64,000 bases of DNA from JBBBNV01 sp037137075 (GCF_037137075.1 NZ_JBBBNV010000010.1:93207-157206); one strand, 5' to 3'; positions 35,724-44,788 are shown, counted from the stretch's first letter. Made by a program: numbers and translations. The notes: generated by a model not told the origin, from the sequence alone.

Positions 35724-37073
35724 ATGGTGTTGACAGCCATCGTATTGAACGTGCTCCTTGTTTTGTTTCTGGTCCTGCTTAACGGTTTTTTCGTTGCTGC
35801 CGAATTTGCGCTGGTCAAGGTGCGCCAGTCGCGGCTTATGCAGCTCGTGGACGAGGGCAAAGGTCAAGCCAAACACGCTCTGGCTGTAACCAAACGCCTG
35901 GATGCTTATTTATCTGCGACGCAGCTTGGGATTACGCTGGCTTCCCTTGGACTTGGATATGCCGGTGAGCCTGCGGTCAACCATCTGATGGTCGAGCCCC
36001 TGCTCGGCTGGCTTGGCCTGGAAAGGGCATCCTACAGCTCAACGCTGGCGTTCGCCATTACGTTTGCTGTCATTACCTTTCTTCATATTGTGCTGGGAGA
36101 GCTGGCGCCGAAATCATTGGCGATTCAGAAGTCGGAGACGGTTTCCATTTGGCTCTCCGGTCCGCTGATGATCTTTTACAACATTTTTATGCCGGCCATA
36201 TGGCTGCTGAATGGAGCTGCGAACAAGCTGCTCCGGCTGCTTGGTGTCCAGCCCGCCTCGGAGCACGAGGCGCATACGGAGGAAGAGATTCGAATACTGA
36301 TGAATCAAAGCGCCCGCAGCGGACATATCGACAAGGACGAGATGGTGCTGTTTGACAATATTTTCGAATATTCCGATCGTTTGGCCCGGGAAGTCATGCT
36401 GCCGCGAATCGATATGGACTGCCTTTACACGAATTTGCCTCTGGAACAAAACCTGCAGCATGTTTTTCAAACGAAGCACACCCGTTATCCGGTTGCGGCG
36501 GAGGGCGATAAAGATCGTATCATCGGTTTTGTACATATTACGGATTTGCTTACGGCTCCGGCCGGTGAGGAGCTGCGGCTGGAAACGTACCTGAGACCGG
36601 TGCTTACCGTGCCGGAGTCAATGGAGATTAGCCATGTCATGCGCCTGATGCAAAAAAGACGGGCACAGATCGCCATCGTGATTGATGAATACGGCGGTAC
36701 GGCCGGAATGCTGACGACAGAAGATATCCTGGAGGAAATCGTCGGCGAGATTCGGGACGAATTCGACGAGGATGAGCGGGAGGATGTCGAGGTCAAAGGC
36801 CAGACCATTTCCGTAGACGGCAGAATGCTGCTGGAGGAAATCAATGACATGCTGGATATTGAAATTATTGACGAGGAGGTCGATTCCATCGGGGGCTGGC
36901 TGTTTAAGCAGCTGGAAGGGCAAGCGAGCAAGGGGGCCCGCATTGAGCAGGCCAATTACACGTTCGAGGTGGCCGAGGTGGACCGGCTCCGTATTGTACG
37001 GGTGCATATTCACCGGCTGGCGCCGAAATCAGCATCAGGAGAACAGCAGCATACGGATGAACCCCACGCATAA
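35724..37073 (+). CDS. CNNM/CorC (HlyC) family transporter-associated protein
   Basis: 449 residues. DUF21 membrane domain (residues about 5-200: LVLLNGFFVAAEFALVKVRQ, TQLGITLASLGLGYAGEPAV), a pair of CBS domains (EVMLPRIDMDCLYTN, IVIDEYGGTAGMLTTEDILE) and a CorC_HlyC C-terminal domain (EIIDEEVDSIGGWLF). These proteins are tied to magnesium or cobalt homeostasis. AGAAGGGACGA precedes the ATG. Probably co-transcribed with the AI-2E gene 40 bases downstream. Confidence 0.93.
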   Translation: MVLTAIVLNVLLVLFLVLLNGFFVAAEFALVKVRQSRLMQLVDEGKGQAKHALAVTKRLDAYLSATQLGITLASLGLGYAGEPAVNHLMVEPLLGWLGLERASYSSTLAFAITFAVITFLHIVLGELAPKSLAIQKSETVSIWLSGPLMIFYNIFMPAIWLLNGAANKLLRLLGVQPASEHEAHTEEEIRILMNQSARSGHIDKDEMVLFDNIFEYSDRLAREVMLPRIDMDCLYTNLPLEQNLQHVFQTKHTRYPVAAEGDKDRIIGFVHITDLLTAPAGEELRLETYLRPVLTVPESMEISHVMRLMQKRRAQIAIVIDEYGGTAGMLTTEDILEEIVGEIRDEFDEDEREDVEVKGQTISVDGRMLLEEINDMLDIEIIDEEVDSIGGWLFKQLEGQASKGARIEQANYTFEVAEVDRLRIVRVHIHRLAPKSASGEQQHTDEPHA

Positions 37074-37113
37074 GAAGTGTAGAAGAGCGGAATGGATAAA
37101 GAGGTGAATTCAT

Positions 37114-38163
37114 TTGACAAGGAAGCATTTCATCACGATAGCGGTAGTGCTCCTGCTGCTGTACGGCCTGTTTACAATCGGGGCGCCGTTTCTGCTTGCC
37201 CTGATTGGGGCCATTTTTCTGGAAACGCCAATTCTGCTGCTTATGAAAGGGCTTCGAATTAACCGGGCAAGCTCCGCGATTGTGGTGTGTGCCTTGTTTA
37301 CGCTCGTCGTGCTGGGCATCTTCTACCTGCTGGGGCTGAAGGTGGTTACGGAGGTTGTGGCGTTTTGGGATAAGCTTCCTGTTTATCTGGATAACGCCAA
37401 CAATTATTTCAAGGATGCCACTGTTAATACCGATCAGCTGTTTAACTCCTTCTCCCCCGAGGTCGCGGATCAGCTGGAGGCTAGCCTCAATGCCGGCCTG
37501 AAAACGCTAATCGAAAGCCTCAACAGCATTGTGGCGGGAATTTCTGCGTATTTTATCAATGTCGCCAAGACGATTCCCGGGCTGTTTGTGTTTTTTATCG
37601 TTTTCATCATCGCCTTGTTTATGTTCTGCATCGGCCTGCCGGGTGTAAAGAATTCGTTCCTTTCCCTGTTCGATGAAAGCTCCTTGCCCAAGGTGGAGAA
37701 CGTGCTGCTTGATTTGCGCGGATCGATATTCGGCTTCCTTCGGGCCCAGGTGCTGCTCAGCGCGCTAACCTATGTCATTACGCTGGTCGGTCTGCTTATT
37801 CTTGGCGTAGAGTATCCGCTGGCGATTGCGCTGCTGATTATTATTGTTGATATTCTGCCGGTGCTCGGCACCGGATCTGTGCTCGTTCCTTGGGCTGTTT
37901 ATTCCATGCTGACGGAGGACAGCCTGTTCCTGGGACTCGGTCTCCTCATTCTGTTTGCAGTCATCACCTTGTTCCGGCGTATCGTGGAGCCCAAAATCGT
38001 GGGCGCGTCTGTCGGCATCGGGGCGTTGTCCGTGCTGATCAGCATGTATATCGGCTTTAAGCTTGTGGGTGTGGTCGGCTTGTTCCTGGGCCCGATTGTC
38101 GTGATTGTGTATCAGGCGATGCGCAGGGTCGGCCTGCTGAAGTTCCGCATTAAGCTGGAATAG
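37114..38163 (+). CDS. AI-2E family transporter (YtvI/YueF-like permease)
   Basis: 349 residues from TTG with AAAGAGGTGAATTCAT upstream. About eight membrane segments; ILPVLGTGSVLVPWAVYSML and GASVGIGALSVLISMYIGFKLVG are the conserved late segments of the PerM/TqsA family. Substrates differ within the family (AI-2 export, sodium/proton exchange), so none is assigned. A dimerisation-type soluble loop lies at about 80-150. Confidence 0.88.
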   Translation: MTRKHFITIAVVLLLLYGLFTIGAPFLLALIGAIFLETPILLLMKGLRINRASSAIVVCALFTLVVLGIFYLLGLKVVTEVVAFWDKLPVYLDNANNYFKDATVNTDQLFNSFSPEVADQLEASLNAGLKTLIESLNSIVAGISAYFINVAKTIPGLFVFFIVFIIALFMFCIGLPGVKNSFLSLFDESSLPKVENVLLDLRGSIFGFLRAQVLLSALTYVITLVGLLILGVEYPLAIALLIIIVDILPVLGTGSVLVPWAVYSMLTEDSLFLGLGLLILFAVITLFRRIVEPKIVGASVGIGALSVLISMYIGFKLVGVVGLFLGPIVVIVYQAMRRVGLLKFRIKLE

Positions 38164-38265
38164 TAAAAGCGTGGCCTGTTGTCCCTGGTATACGAATCGG
38201 GCTAGTTAATTCGTCCAAATTCACCTGCAGAGGATGTGGGACTATTGACGCCCCAGCAGCCCATG

Positions 38266-38288
38266 TGCTAAATTTAAAATATTTAGCA
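38266..38288. promoter_or_regulatory. Inverted repeat upstream of the aldolase gene
   Basis: TGCTAAAT-N7-ATTTAGCA, perfect 8-base arms, 69 bases before the start at 38357. It could be an operator or a weak terminator of the permease gene; a T-run is not present. Confidence 0.45.
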
Positions 38289-38356
38289 TTTGGATTTTAG
38301 TAGAGCAATAGCATATACCAAATCATTCCAACAAAGAACGGAGTTAACAAACAACC

Positions 38357-39328
38357 ATGAAGCACGATAAGGTTAAGATTTTGGACTGTACGATCCGCGA
38401 TGGGGGTCTGGTCAACAACTGGGATTTTAGCGTAGATTTTGTCAAGCAATTGTACAAATCACTTAGCGAAGCCGGCGTGGAGTACATGGAAATCGGCTAC
38501 AAGAATTCACCCAAGCTGCTTAAGGGCGCTGATGCAGGCCCATGGCGCTTCCTGGACGAAGGCTTCCTTCGTGATGTGATTCCGCAAAAATCCGCGACCA
38601 AGCTGTCCGCGCTTGTCGATATCGGCCGCGTGGACGAGAACGATATTTTGCCGCGTAAAGAAAGCCTGCTGGACCTGATTCGTGTCGCTTGCTACATTCA
38701 AGATGTAGGCAAAGGCCTGGAGCTGGTAGAGAAGTTTCATAAAATGGGCTACGAAACGTCGCTGAACATCATGGCGCTTTCTCATGTCATGGAGAACGAC
38801 TTGAATGAAGCGTTCCAGGAAATCAAGGACAGCCCCGTAGATGTTGTCTACATCGTAGACTCCTATGGCAGCCTGCACCTGAACGATATCGACTACCTGG
38901 TTTCCAAATTCCAACGCGCGCTGCCGGAAAAAGAGCTGGGCATGCATATGCATAATAACATGCAGCTGGCTTTTGCCAATACGATTGTCGGCTTGGAGAA
39001 GGGCGTCACCTTCCTGGATGCATCCGTCTACGGAATGGGTCGTGCGGCTGGGAACTGCAATACCGAGCTGCTGGTCAGCTACCTGAAAAATCCGAAATAC
39101 GAAATCCGCCCGCTGCTGGAAGCGATCGAGAATTTGATGATTCCGCTGCGTGAGAAGGTGGAGTGGGGCTATATTATCCCGTACACCGTTACCGGAATCC
39201 TGAACGAGCATCCGCGTACGGCAATGGCGCTGCGCAACAGCGAGGACAAGGACCGTTTCGTCGAGTTCTACGACAAGCTGACCAGCCCGGAATCGAATTA
39301 TGCAACGAAAAACCATCACTCCGACTAA
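38357..39328 (+). CDS. DRE-TIM metallolyase (HMGL-like aldolase catalytic domain protein)
   Basis: 323 residues. VKILDCTIRDGGLVNNWDFS carries the metal/substrate Arg-Asp pair (TxRDG), LGMHMHNNMQLAFANT the HxH metal ligands, and FLDASVYGMGRAAGNCNTELL the family's C-terminal motif. The fold does Claisen-type or retro-aldol chemistry on 2-oxo acids; close relatives include homocitrate synthase and 4-hydroxy-2-oxovalerate aldolase. Substrate unknown. A GGAG lies 14 bases before the ATG, a rather long gap. A bidirectional terminator follows. Confidence 0.85.
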   Translation: MKHDKVKILDCTIRDGGLVNNWDFSVDFVKQLYKSLSEAGVEYMEIGYKNSPKLLKGADAGPWRFLDEGFLRDVIPQKSATKLSALVDIGRVDENDILPRKESLLDLIRVACYIQDVGKGLELVEKFHKMGYETSLNIMALSHVMENDLNEAFQEIKDSPVDVVYIVDSYGSLHLNDIDYLVSKFQRALPEKELGMHMHNNMQLAFANTIVGLEKGVTFLDASVYGMGRAAGNCNTELLVSYLKNPKYEIRPLLEAIENLMIPLREKVEWGYIIPYTVTGILNEHPRTAMALRNSEDKDRFVEFYDKLTSPESNYATKNHHSD

Positions 39329-39356
39329 TTCTCGGATGTGCGGGAATTCATAATGG

Positions 39357-39396
39357 AAACAAGGACAGCTTCTCTTATCAGGGGCTGTCCTTGTTT
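39357..39396. terminator. Bidirectional terminator
   Basis: AAACAAGGACAGC and GCTGTCCTTGTTT, 13-base perfect stem. The minus-strand patatin gene's stop codon falls within the right arm region. Confidence 0.9.
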
Positions 39397-40460
39397 GTGT
39401 CTTCTTGTTTGTTATTTGCAGGAGGCTGTCTTGTATGGTTTGCCGGACGGCTGCCGGCATGATGAAACCAGCAAAAATAACGCTCCGTGTGGTTTTTTCC
39501 GGACTGGACAAGCTGTTTCTTTTTGTGCTCGCTCAGCTGAAACTCGGTCGTCTTCACCCCGAGGGTGTTAATGTAAATGGTCCGGTCCCAGTCGTCGCTG
39601 TGCAGGTGCGAATGCTCCTGACTGTCGAGAAGCGTCTTCATCAGCGCTTTGCTGAAGCTGAACAAGCTTCGGATTGGATGTGCCTTCGGCAGGGCATGGT
39701 CCCGGAAGACGGCAATTTCCTGAGCGGAATCCAGGCGAAAGCCGAGCGTCTCTTTATTGTAGATGTACATATCGCCGTTATTTGTATCAGCAGGTATGCC
39801 CGCATTGTGATGGTCATAATAAGCCTTGTGGCAGTAGTGGGCGGCGTGCTGCACATATTTCTTCTGATCAAACAGCTTGATCGGGTAATTGTTCAGCAGT
39901 CCTCCATCCACGTAGATATCCCCATTGCTGCCTGAAGGGGCGGCAAACAAAAACGGGATGGACATGGAAATACGCACCGCATCGGCGATGGGCATATCAG
40001 GCGTCGTTTCCACAGAGAATACTTCACTGTAGCCTGTGGATAAGTTCGTGCCGATTAAATACAGCTCCCGAAAGGGGACGGCTGTATTCAAAGCATACAG
40101 CTCGCTGAAGGTCATGTTGGGATCGCCGGTCTTGCAGGCAATCTGCCCGCCAATCCAGCTGCGGAAGTAATCGCCCTTGTACCAGCCGAAGCGGCGCAGC
40201 AGCCGGGCGGTGTTGCGCAGATACCCGGATGAGGCATCAAGAAGCCGGCTGAAATCCAGGGAAGTCATGCAGGCTTCGATTTCAGCCAAGGTATAGTTTA
40301 ACGCGACAAGAACTGCAGTTATCGCTCCTGCGGAGGTTCCGCCCACCCGTGTAATTCCGTCCAGCACGTGCTGGCGTTGCAGCTCCTGCAGCGCGCCTAC
40401 ATACGCAATCCCTTTGACACCCCCGCCTTCAAAAATAAGATTTCGAAACTGACAGGCCAC
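39378..40460 (-). CDS. Patatin-like phospholipase
   Basis: 360 residues from GTG at 40460 with AAGGAGCTGAGAACG upstream. LIFEGGGVKGIAYVGAL is the oxyanion loop, VGGTSAGAITAV holds the nucleophile Ser (GxSxG), and IYVDGGLLNNYPI the catalytic Asp. Lipid acyl hydrolase acting on membrane or stored lipids. The C-terminal 40 residues, His/Asn/Lys-rich, reach into the shared terminator and may not be essential. Confidence 0.92.
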   Translation of the reverse strand: MACQFRNLIFEGGGVKGIAYVGALQELQRQHVLDGITRVGGTSAGAITAVLVALNYTLAEIEACMTSLDFSRLLDASSGYLRNTARLLRRFGWYKGDYFRSWIGGQIACKTGDPNMTFSELYALNTAVPFRELYLIGTNLSTGYSEVFSVETTPDMPIADAVRISMSIPFLFAAPSGSNGDIYVDGGLLNNYPIKLFDQKKYVQHAAHYCHKAYYDHHNAGIPADTNNGDMYIYNKETLGFRLDSAQEIAVFRDHALPKAHPIRSLFSFSKALMKTLLDSQEHSHLHSDDWDRTIYINTLGVKTTEFQLSEHKKKQLVQSGKNHTERYFCWFHHAGSRPANHTRQPPANNKQEDTNKDSP

Positions 40461-40598
40461 CGTTCTCAGCTCCTTGATCCTCTATCATCTACAGCCATAC
40501 ACATCTAGCTACGATAGGATATGGGAAGGAAAGAGGATTGGTTCGGCGGAATGGAGAATACAAAGAGGGAGTCACTAACAAAGAAAGGATGAAGCCAA

Positions 40599-41258
40599 GT
40601 GCTGCTGCAACCGAAAGACAAGCTTGTCATGATTGGGGATTCCATTACGGACTGCGGAAGGAAAAAACCGGAGGGGGAAGGGCGTAATGATTCGCTCGGC
40701 ACCGGTTACGTATCCCTGGTGGACGGTTTTTTGCAAGCTGTCTATCCTGAGCTGCATGTGCGCGTCATGAATAAAGGCTTGAGCGGCAATAACGTCCGTG
40801 ATCTTCAAGCGCGCTGGCAGGAGGATGTGCTGGATTTGAAGCCGGACTGGGTGTCCGTGCTAATCGGCATCAATGATGTATGGCGGCAATACGATTTGCC
40901 GCAAATTGTAGAGCGGCACGTCCTGATTGAAGAGTACGAGGCAAAGCTGCGGGATCTGGTTGTGCGGACAAAGCCGGGGGTAAAAGGTCTGGTGCTCATG
41001 ACCCCGTTCTACATCGAGCCGAACCCCGAAGATAAGATGCGGGCTGCAATGGATCGGTATGGTGCTGTTGTGAAGGCCATTGCAGAGGAGCAGGGGACGA
41101 TTTTTGTCGATACCCAGCAGGCCTTTGAGCCGGTTTTAGAGCATATTTATCCGGCTGCGCTTGCCTGGGACCGGGTGCATCCAAACACGACAGGGCATAT
41201 GACGCTGGCCCGGGCTTTTCTGAATGCCATCGGCTTTGCCTGGAACGGGGCGAAGTAA
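40599..41258 (+). CDS. SGNH/GDSL-family hydrolase
   Basis: 219 residues from GTG with GAAAGGATGAAGCCAA upstream. Block I LVMIGDSITDCGRK (nucleophile Ser), block III VLIGINDVWRQYD (GxND), block V WDRVHPNTTGHMTLA (DxxH). Cytoplasmic, no signal peptide. Likely an esterase or deacetylase on carbohydrate esters, as for related Bacillales enzymes; the substrate is not visible. Confidence 0.92.
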   Translation: MLLQPKDKLVMIGDSITDCGRKKPEGEGRNDSLGTGYVSLVDGFLQAVYPELHVRVMNKGLSGNNVRDLQARWQEDVLDLKPDWVSVLIGINDVWRQYDLPQIVERHVLIEEYEAKLRDLVVRTKPGVKGLVLMTPFYIEPNPEDKMRAAMDRYGAVVKAIAEEQGTIFVDTQQAFEPVLEHIYPAALAWDRVHPNTTGHMTLARAFLNAIGFAWNGAK

Positions 41259-41404
41259 GGCTGCTTGCAAGGTAAGCTTGCATATTCGGTGAAATCCATA
41301 GCCGCCGTTCGGGCTGGGACAGCGCAGCCAGGCCCTTCGGGCAGCAGATGCTTCATGGTGCCGAAAACCACGTCAGAGCTTCAAGAATACCGGCTTGTGA
41401 GAAG

Positions 41405-41453
41405 GAACAGCTAATTTCCACCTAAAACGGGGAATGCAGCTGTTCTTTTTTTG
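41405..41453 (+). terminator. Terminator in a 440-base intergenic region
   Basis: GAACAGCT and AGCTGTTC flank a 25-base loop and are followed by TTTTTTTG. The remaining interval (41259-41696) shows no gene. Confidence 0.7.
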
Positions 41454-41696
41454 TTCTGTTTAGTTCTGTTTACAGGATTGAGGATGGTCCTGCTGCACCG
41501 GACATACTGTACGGGTCGCGGTTCATATATTAAAGAAGGGCCGGAGGGCCAGGCACGGATCGGGAGTATATTCGGGCGCCAGGCAGTGCCAGATGATTAA
41601 GCTTGCTTTAAAAGAGCCGTTCGGCGCAGCATCGCCAGGCTCTGCGGTTGGCATTTTAATTCCGGCTGTGCACTGGAATGAATAGGGGGCGGGAAT

Positions 41697-42236
41697 GTGG
41701 AGCAAGAAGGTCGTGTGATTCTTGGATTGCTTAGCGCTGTCTTTGTTTTGGCGGCTGCAGGGTATGTCTGGCTGCGGATGATGCAGATAAAGGACAGGCT
41801 TGCCGGAATGGCCGCCATGGTAGGGCCGATGATTCTCGGAATGCTGCCTTCGGCTACCCTCGGCGTTGCTGTAGGAGTCCTGCTGCCTCATGATTTGACC
41901 CCGCCGACGATGCTGGCGGTACTGTTCGGCCTTGCTGCGGGCTTCGCTTCAGGCAGACCGTTCGGTTTGGCGGCTGTGCTCGAGGGGATGTCGGCCGGGG
42001 TGATGGGCGGGATGATGGGGCCGATGCTTGGAGTTATGCTGGGTGCTACGGCGCATCTACTACTCCTGTTTATGGATCTTGTATACTTGTTTATGATGCT
42101 CGTGCTCCTGCAGTACCTCGACAGCCAAGCCGATGAGGGCCAATCTGCAAGCGGCTTGCTGCGCCTGCGGTTTACGGGGGCGGTCCTTCTGTTTGCGGCC
42201 GGCTTGTGCGTGATTGGCTATATGCTGTGGAATTAA
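41697..42236 (+). CDS. Polytopic membrane protein of unknown function
   Basis: 179 residues from GTG after GGGGGCGGGAAT. Five hydrophobic segments: ILGLLSAVFVLAAAGYVWLR, MILGMLPSATLGVAVGVLL, MLAVLFGLAAGFASGRPFG, a Gly/Met-rich VMGGMMGPMLGVMLGATAHL pair and LLFAAGLCVIGYMLW. The GMMGPMLG stretch is distinctive. No family name recalled. It lies just upstream of the cotJ operon but has a different promoter context. Confidence 0.65.
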   Translation: MEQEGRVILGLLSAVFVLAAAGYVWLRMMQIKDRLAGMAAMVGPMILGMLPSATLGVAVGVLLPHDLTPPTMLAVLFGLAAGFASGRPFGLAAVLEGMSAGVMGGMMGPMLGVMLGATAHLLLLFMDLVYLFMMLVLLQYLDSQADEGQSASGLLRLRFTGAVLLFAAGLCVIGYMLWN

Positions 42237-42247
42237 GGCTTGTTTGC

Positions 42248-42275
42248 TCATAATATGGCGGCTGGGCACATACAT
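42248..42275 (+). promoter_or_regulatory. Sigma-E-like (mother-cell) promoter of cotJ
   Basis: TCATAAT (42248-42254), 14-base spacer, CATACAT (42269-42275), close to the sigma-E pattern KMATATT-N14-CATACA-T. It lies about 40 bases before cotJA. cotJ is known to be sigma-E dependent in B. subtilis, which supports the reading. Confidence 0.6.
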
Positions 42276-42313
42276 CTATAAGGGATAGGAATGCTGAGGA
42301 GGCTCAAGCGCTT

Positions 42314-42574
42314 ATGAAATTTGCCCAGGAACGCGTATACGAGACGTTTGTCGGACCGTTCGATCCGTGTCCGCCGGTTCATTGCAAGACGTATTCGACC
42401 CCGCCGCAGCTGTTCATTCCGTTTCAGCCGCCGGGACTGCCGCAGTTCAGCCCGATGCAGGCTTTGTGCTGCGGCACATTATGGCCGGCCTTGTACAGTC
42501 CCTATGAGAGTAAGCATGCTGTTTCACCGGCTATGCACGGAAAGGGGAATCGGAGCGATGGCGAAGGGCATTGA
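42314..42574 (+). CDS. cotJA: Spore coat-associated protein CotJA
   Basis: 86 residues; GCTGAGGAGGCTCAAGCGCTT precedes the ATG. Pro/Cys-rich: VGPFDPCPPVHCKTYSTPPQ, LFIPFQPPGLPQFSP, ALCCGTLWPALYSPY, the CotJA pattern. A component of the inner spore coat laid down in the mother cell. Overlaps cotJB by 17 bases. Confidence 0.92.
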   Translation: MKFAQERVYETFVGPFDPCPPVHCKTYSTPPQLFIPFQPPGLPQFSPMQALCCGTLWPALYSPYESKHAVSPAMHGKGNRSDGEGH

Positions 42575-42821
42575 TGAGAATTATTACACACAGCTGAAGG
42601 AGCTGCAGGCCATCGATTTTGTGCTGCTGGAGCTGAATCTGTACCTGGATACGCACCCGGGTGATATCCAGGCGCTGCAGCAGTTCAACCAGCTGGCCGC
42701 TGCGCGCAAGCAGCTGGCCGCCCGCTTTGAGGAGTGCTACGGGCCGCTGCTGAACTTTGGGCAGAGCTTCTCCAAAGCCCCTTGGCAGTGGGTCGATACC
42801 CCCTGGCCTTGGCAGGTGTAG
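42558..42821 (+). CDS. cotJB: Spore coat protein CotJB
   Basis: 87 residues from the ATG after AAAGGGGAATCGGAGCG. ELQAIDFVLLELNLYLDTHP and the C-terminal WQWVDTPWPWQV are conserved CotJB elements. It interacts with CotJC in the coat assembly of B. subtilis. Second gene of the cotJ operon. Confidence 0.93.
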   Translation: MAKGIDENYYTQLKELQAIDFVLLELNLYLDTHPGDIQALQQFNQLAAARKQLAARFEECYGPLLNFGQSFSKAPWQWVDTPWPWQV

Positions 42822-42845
42822 AATCGGAAGGAGGCGGAACGCAGC

Positions 42846-43061
42846 ATGTGGATTTATGAAAAAAAACTGCAGTATCCGGTGCGGGTCAGCAAGTGCGACC
42901 CGCGCATGGCTAAGCTTCTGCTGGAGCAGTACGGCGGTGCGGACGGGGAGCTGGCTGCGGCGCTGCGCTATTTGAATCAGCGCTATACGATTCCGGATAA
43001 GGTCATCGGGCTATTAACCGATATCGGCACGGAGGAATTCGTACACTGTAGTTATCGGTGA
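42846..43061 (+). pseudogene. cotJC: Spore coat protein CotJC, N-terminal part, interrupted by an integrated element
   Basis: GGAAGGAGGCGGAACGCAGC precedes the ATG. Residues 1-66 (MWIYEKKLQYPVRVSKCDPR ... NQRYTIPDKVIGLLTDIGTE EF) match CotJC, a manganese-catalase-like coat protein of about 190 residues. Intact CotJC continues EFAHLEMIATM; here EF is followed by VHCSYR and a stop. The break falls at about 43041 and is followed at once by a terminator and a serine recombinase gene. The 3' part of cotJC must lie past the right window edge. If the element excises precisely, the gene is restored, so this may be a split gene and not a dead one. Confidence 0.92.
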
Positions 43062-43062
43062 T

Positions 43063-43091
43063 AAAAAACCGCGTAAATACGCGGTTTTTTT
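43063..43091. terminator. Bidirectional terminator at the element's left end
   Basis: AAAAAACCGCG-TAAATA-CGCGGTTTTTT. It ends the recombinase transcript (minus) and would also stop sigma-E transcription of cotJ from entering the recombinase gene antisense. Confidence 0.9.
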
Positions 43092-44682
43092 ATTTGGGGA
43101 TTATGGGGTATAGGACTAATTCAAACTTATCGATAGCATTACTCCAGCGTCCGCCCTTATCTTTACGATATGTTGCATAATGTAAAATGGTTTTGAGCAA
43201 TTCGTTTTTCCTAGCAGGTACGTCTTCTAGGTAATAAGTTTCTAATACATGCTTGATTCTTGGAATAATATTGACCTTTGTTTCATACTGGCGTAATTCT
43301 TGTTGAAGTTGTTCATCGGCTGTAGTAATTGCCTCATTTATTTCGTTCATACGTTCTGATAGTTTGGACGAGCGTTGCAAGAATATTTCAGTACTGTAGA
43401 CTTTTTGTTCAAGTAGATCATGGAGATTATCCATTTGTAATTGTAATTCACTTTTTTTTCTGTTTAAAGCATTTATTAATTCTCTCTGCGCATTAAGTTT
43501 TAAATTATTAGATTCATGTTCATTTGTATTTTCATTTTCAATTTTTATTTCGTATGAGGAAAGCCACATTTTTAAAGCATTGATTAATCTTTCTTCGACA
43601 AGATGGAAATAAGAGCTAACATTTTTGCAGCCCCGAGTAACACATATTAAACTATCAGGAATCTTTCCTTTGTAACCCTTCATAACAATGTTAGACCCAC
43701 AACATGCACATTTTATAAGGCCGGCCAGCGGGTTTACGATTAAACCTTTTTGGGCAGGTGGATGCCAATTTTCATTTAATATTTCAAGTGCAAGCTTACG
43801 AGTTTCGTTTGAAATTAAAGGGGGGTGTAAGCCAGGAACTTCTAAAAAATCTCCTTTACTACGTCTAGGTCTACTTCCTCCATCACGTTTTTTAACCAAT
43901 CTACGTTCTCCCCATTTAACCCAACCTGCGTAAACAGAATTACGGATAAGTGTGTTTAAAGTCTCAACCGTCCATTTTTTATTTGTTGCAGAAGGTACTT
44001 TTAGTTCCTCATTCAGATAATTGGCCAGTCTACCCGTTCCCAATCTTTTTTCAGGATCAGAATGTGTATAAAGGCTGAAAATCAGTTGTACAATGGGAGC
44101 CTGTTCCGGGTGTGGTTCTAGCGTGAATCCACCTTGGGGAAGTTTTACTCGGTTGTAACCATAAGGAGGCTTATTGCCAGGATACTTCCCATCCCTTACA
44201 GAACGTTCACGGCCACTTTGTAACCGCCTGGTAATTGTCTTGAATTCTCTTCTGCTCATGAACAATCCAAACTCAAAATACTCCTCATCATTGGGGTCAT
44301 TCGGATTGTAAGTTCGCATTGGAGTGATGATGAGAGTATTTGAATACTTGAAGGCTTGCGCTACGATCCCTTGGTCCATGGTGTCGCCACGGGCTAGTCT
44401 TTCTACCTCAACAACGAGCACACCTTTCCACCGTCCTGCCTCGACATCATCCAGAAGTTGGATCATTTCAGGACGTGCGGAAATTCTTTCGCCAGTAATT
44501 GGCTTCTCTCTATAAATCTTTGTTAGATTTATACCACACCTTCTGGCCAATTCTAATAGCATTCGCTCATGTTTTGCATATGTATCTTCGTCTCCACGAT
44601 CTTCATTCTCGATATCTGCACGCGATTTACGCAAGTATCCACAATATTCACCAACGGGATATAGTCTTAGTTCTTTAACCAA
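43090..44682 (-). CDS. Large serine recombinase, SprA-like
   Basis: 530 residues from TTG at 44682 with GGAGGTTTCAAT upstream. Catalytic domain starts GEYCGYLRKSRADIENE with nucleophile Ser20; VVEVERLARGD and EFGLFMSRREFKTITRRL follow as in SprA of SP-beta. The recombinase domain has YGYNRV and WTVETLNTLIRNSVYAGWVKWG; the zinc ribbon is C325-x2-C328 with C347-x4-C352; then a long coiled coil (residues about 390-480). Such enzymes integrate and, with a directionality factor, excise elements. It lies directly at the cotJC junction, so cotJC is its target. Confidence 0.95.
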   Translation of the reverse strand: MVKELRLYPVGEYCGYLRKSRADIENEDRGDEDTYAKHERMLLELARRCGINLTKIYREKPITGERISARPEMIQLLDDVEAGRWKGVLVVEVERLARGDTMDQGIVAQAFKYSNTLIITPMRTYNPNDPNDEEYFEFGLFMSRREFKTITRRLQSGRERSVRDGKYPGNKPPYGYNRVKLPQGGFTLEPHPEQAPIVQLIFSLYTHSDPEKRLGTGRLANYLNEELKVPSATNKKWTVETLNTLIRNSVYAGWVKWGERRLVKKRDGGSRPRRSKGDFLEVPGLHPPLISNETRKLALEILNENWHPPAQKGLIVNPLAGLIKCACCGSNIVMKGYKGKIPDSLICVTRGCKNVSSYFHLVEERLINALKMWLSSYEIKIENENTNEHESNNLKLNAQRELINALNRKKSELQLQMDNLHDLLEQKVYSTEIFLQRSSKLSERMNEINEAITTADEQLQQELRQYETKVNIIPRIKHVLETYYLEDVPARKNELLKTILHYATYRKDKGGRWSNAIDKFELVLYPIIPK

Positions 44683-44702
44683 AATTGAAACCTCCGTATC
44701 AT

Positions 44703-44736
44703 AATAAAGTCAGGGAGAAGATTCCCTGACTTTATT
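44703..44736 (-). promoter_or_regulatory. Perfect 14-bp hairpin in the recombinase leader
   Basis: AATAAAGTCAGGGA-GAAGAT-TCCCTGACTTTATT. It lies between the recombinase promoter and its ribosome binding site, so it is part of the leader RNA. On DNA it could instead be an operator. It might damp read-through or hide the GGAGG that follows 15 bases later. Confidence 0.6.
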
Positions 44737-44759
44737 AAAAGCTTTTTGACTTTTTTAAA

Positions 44760-44788
44760 ATCATAACAATTCTGTTTCATTTATTCAA
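44760..44788 (-). promoter_or_regulatory. Sigma-A promoter of the recombinase gene
   Basis: Minus strand TTGAAT, 17-base spacer, TATGAT, about 80 bases upstream of the TTG start. I found no sigma-E or sigma-K match in the same place, so the recombinase itself seems vegetatively expressed. Confidence 0.6.
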
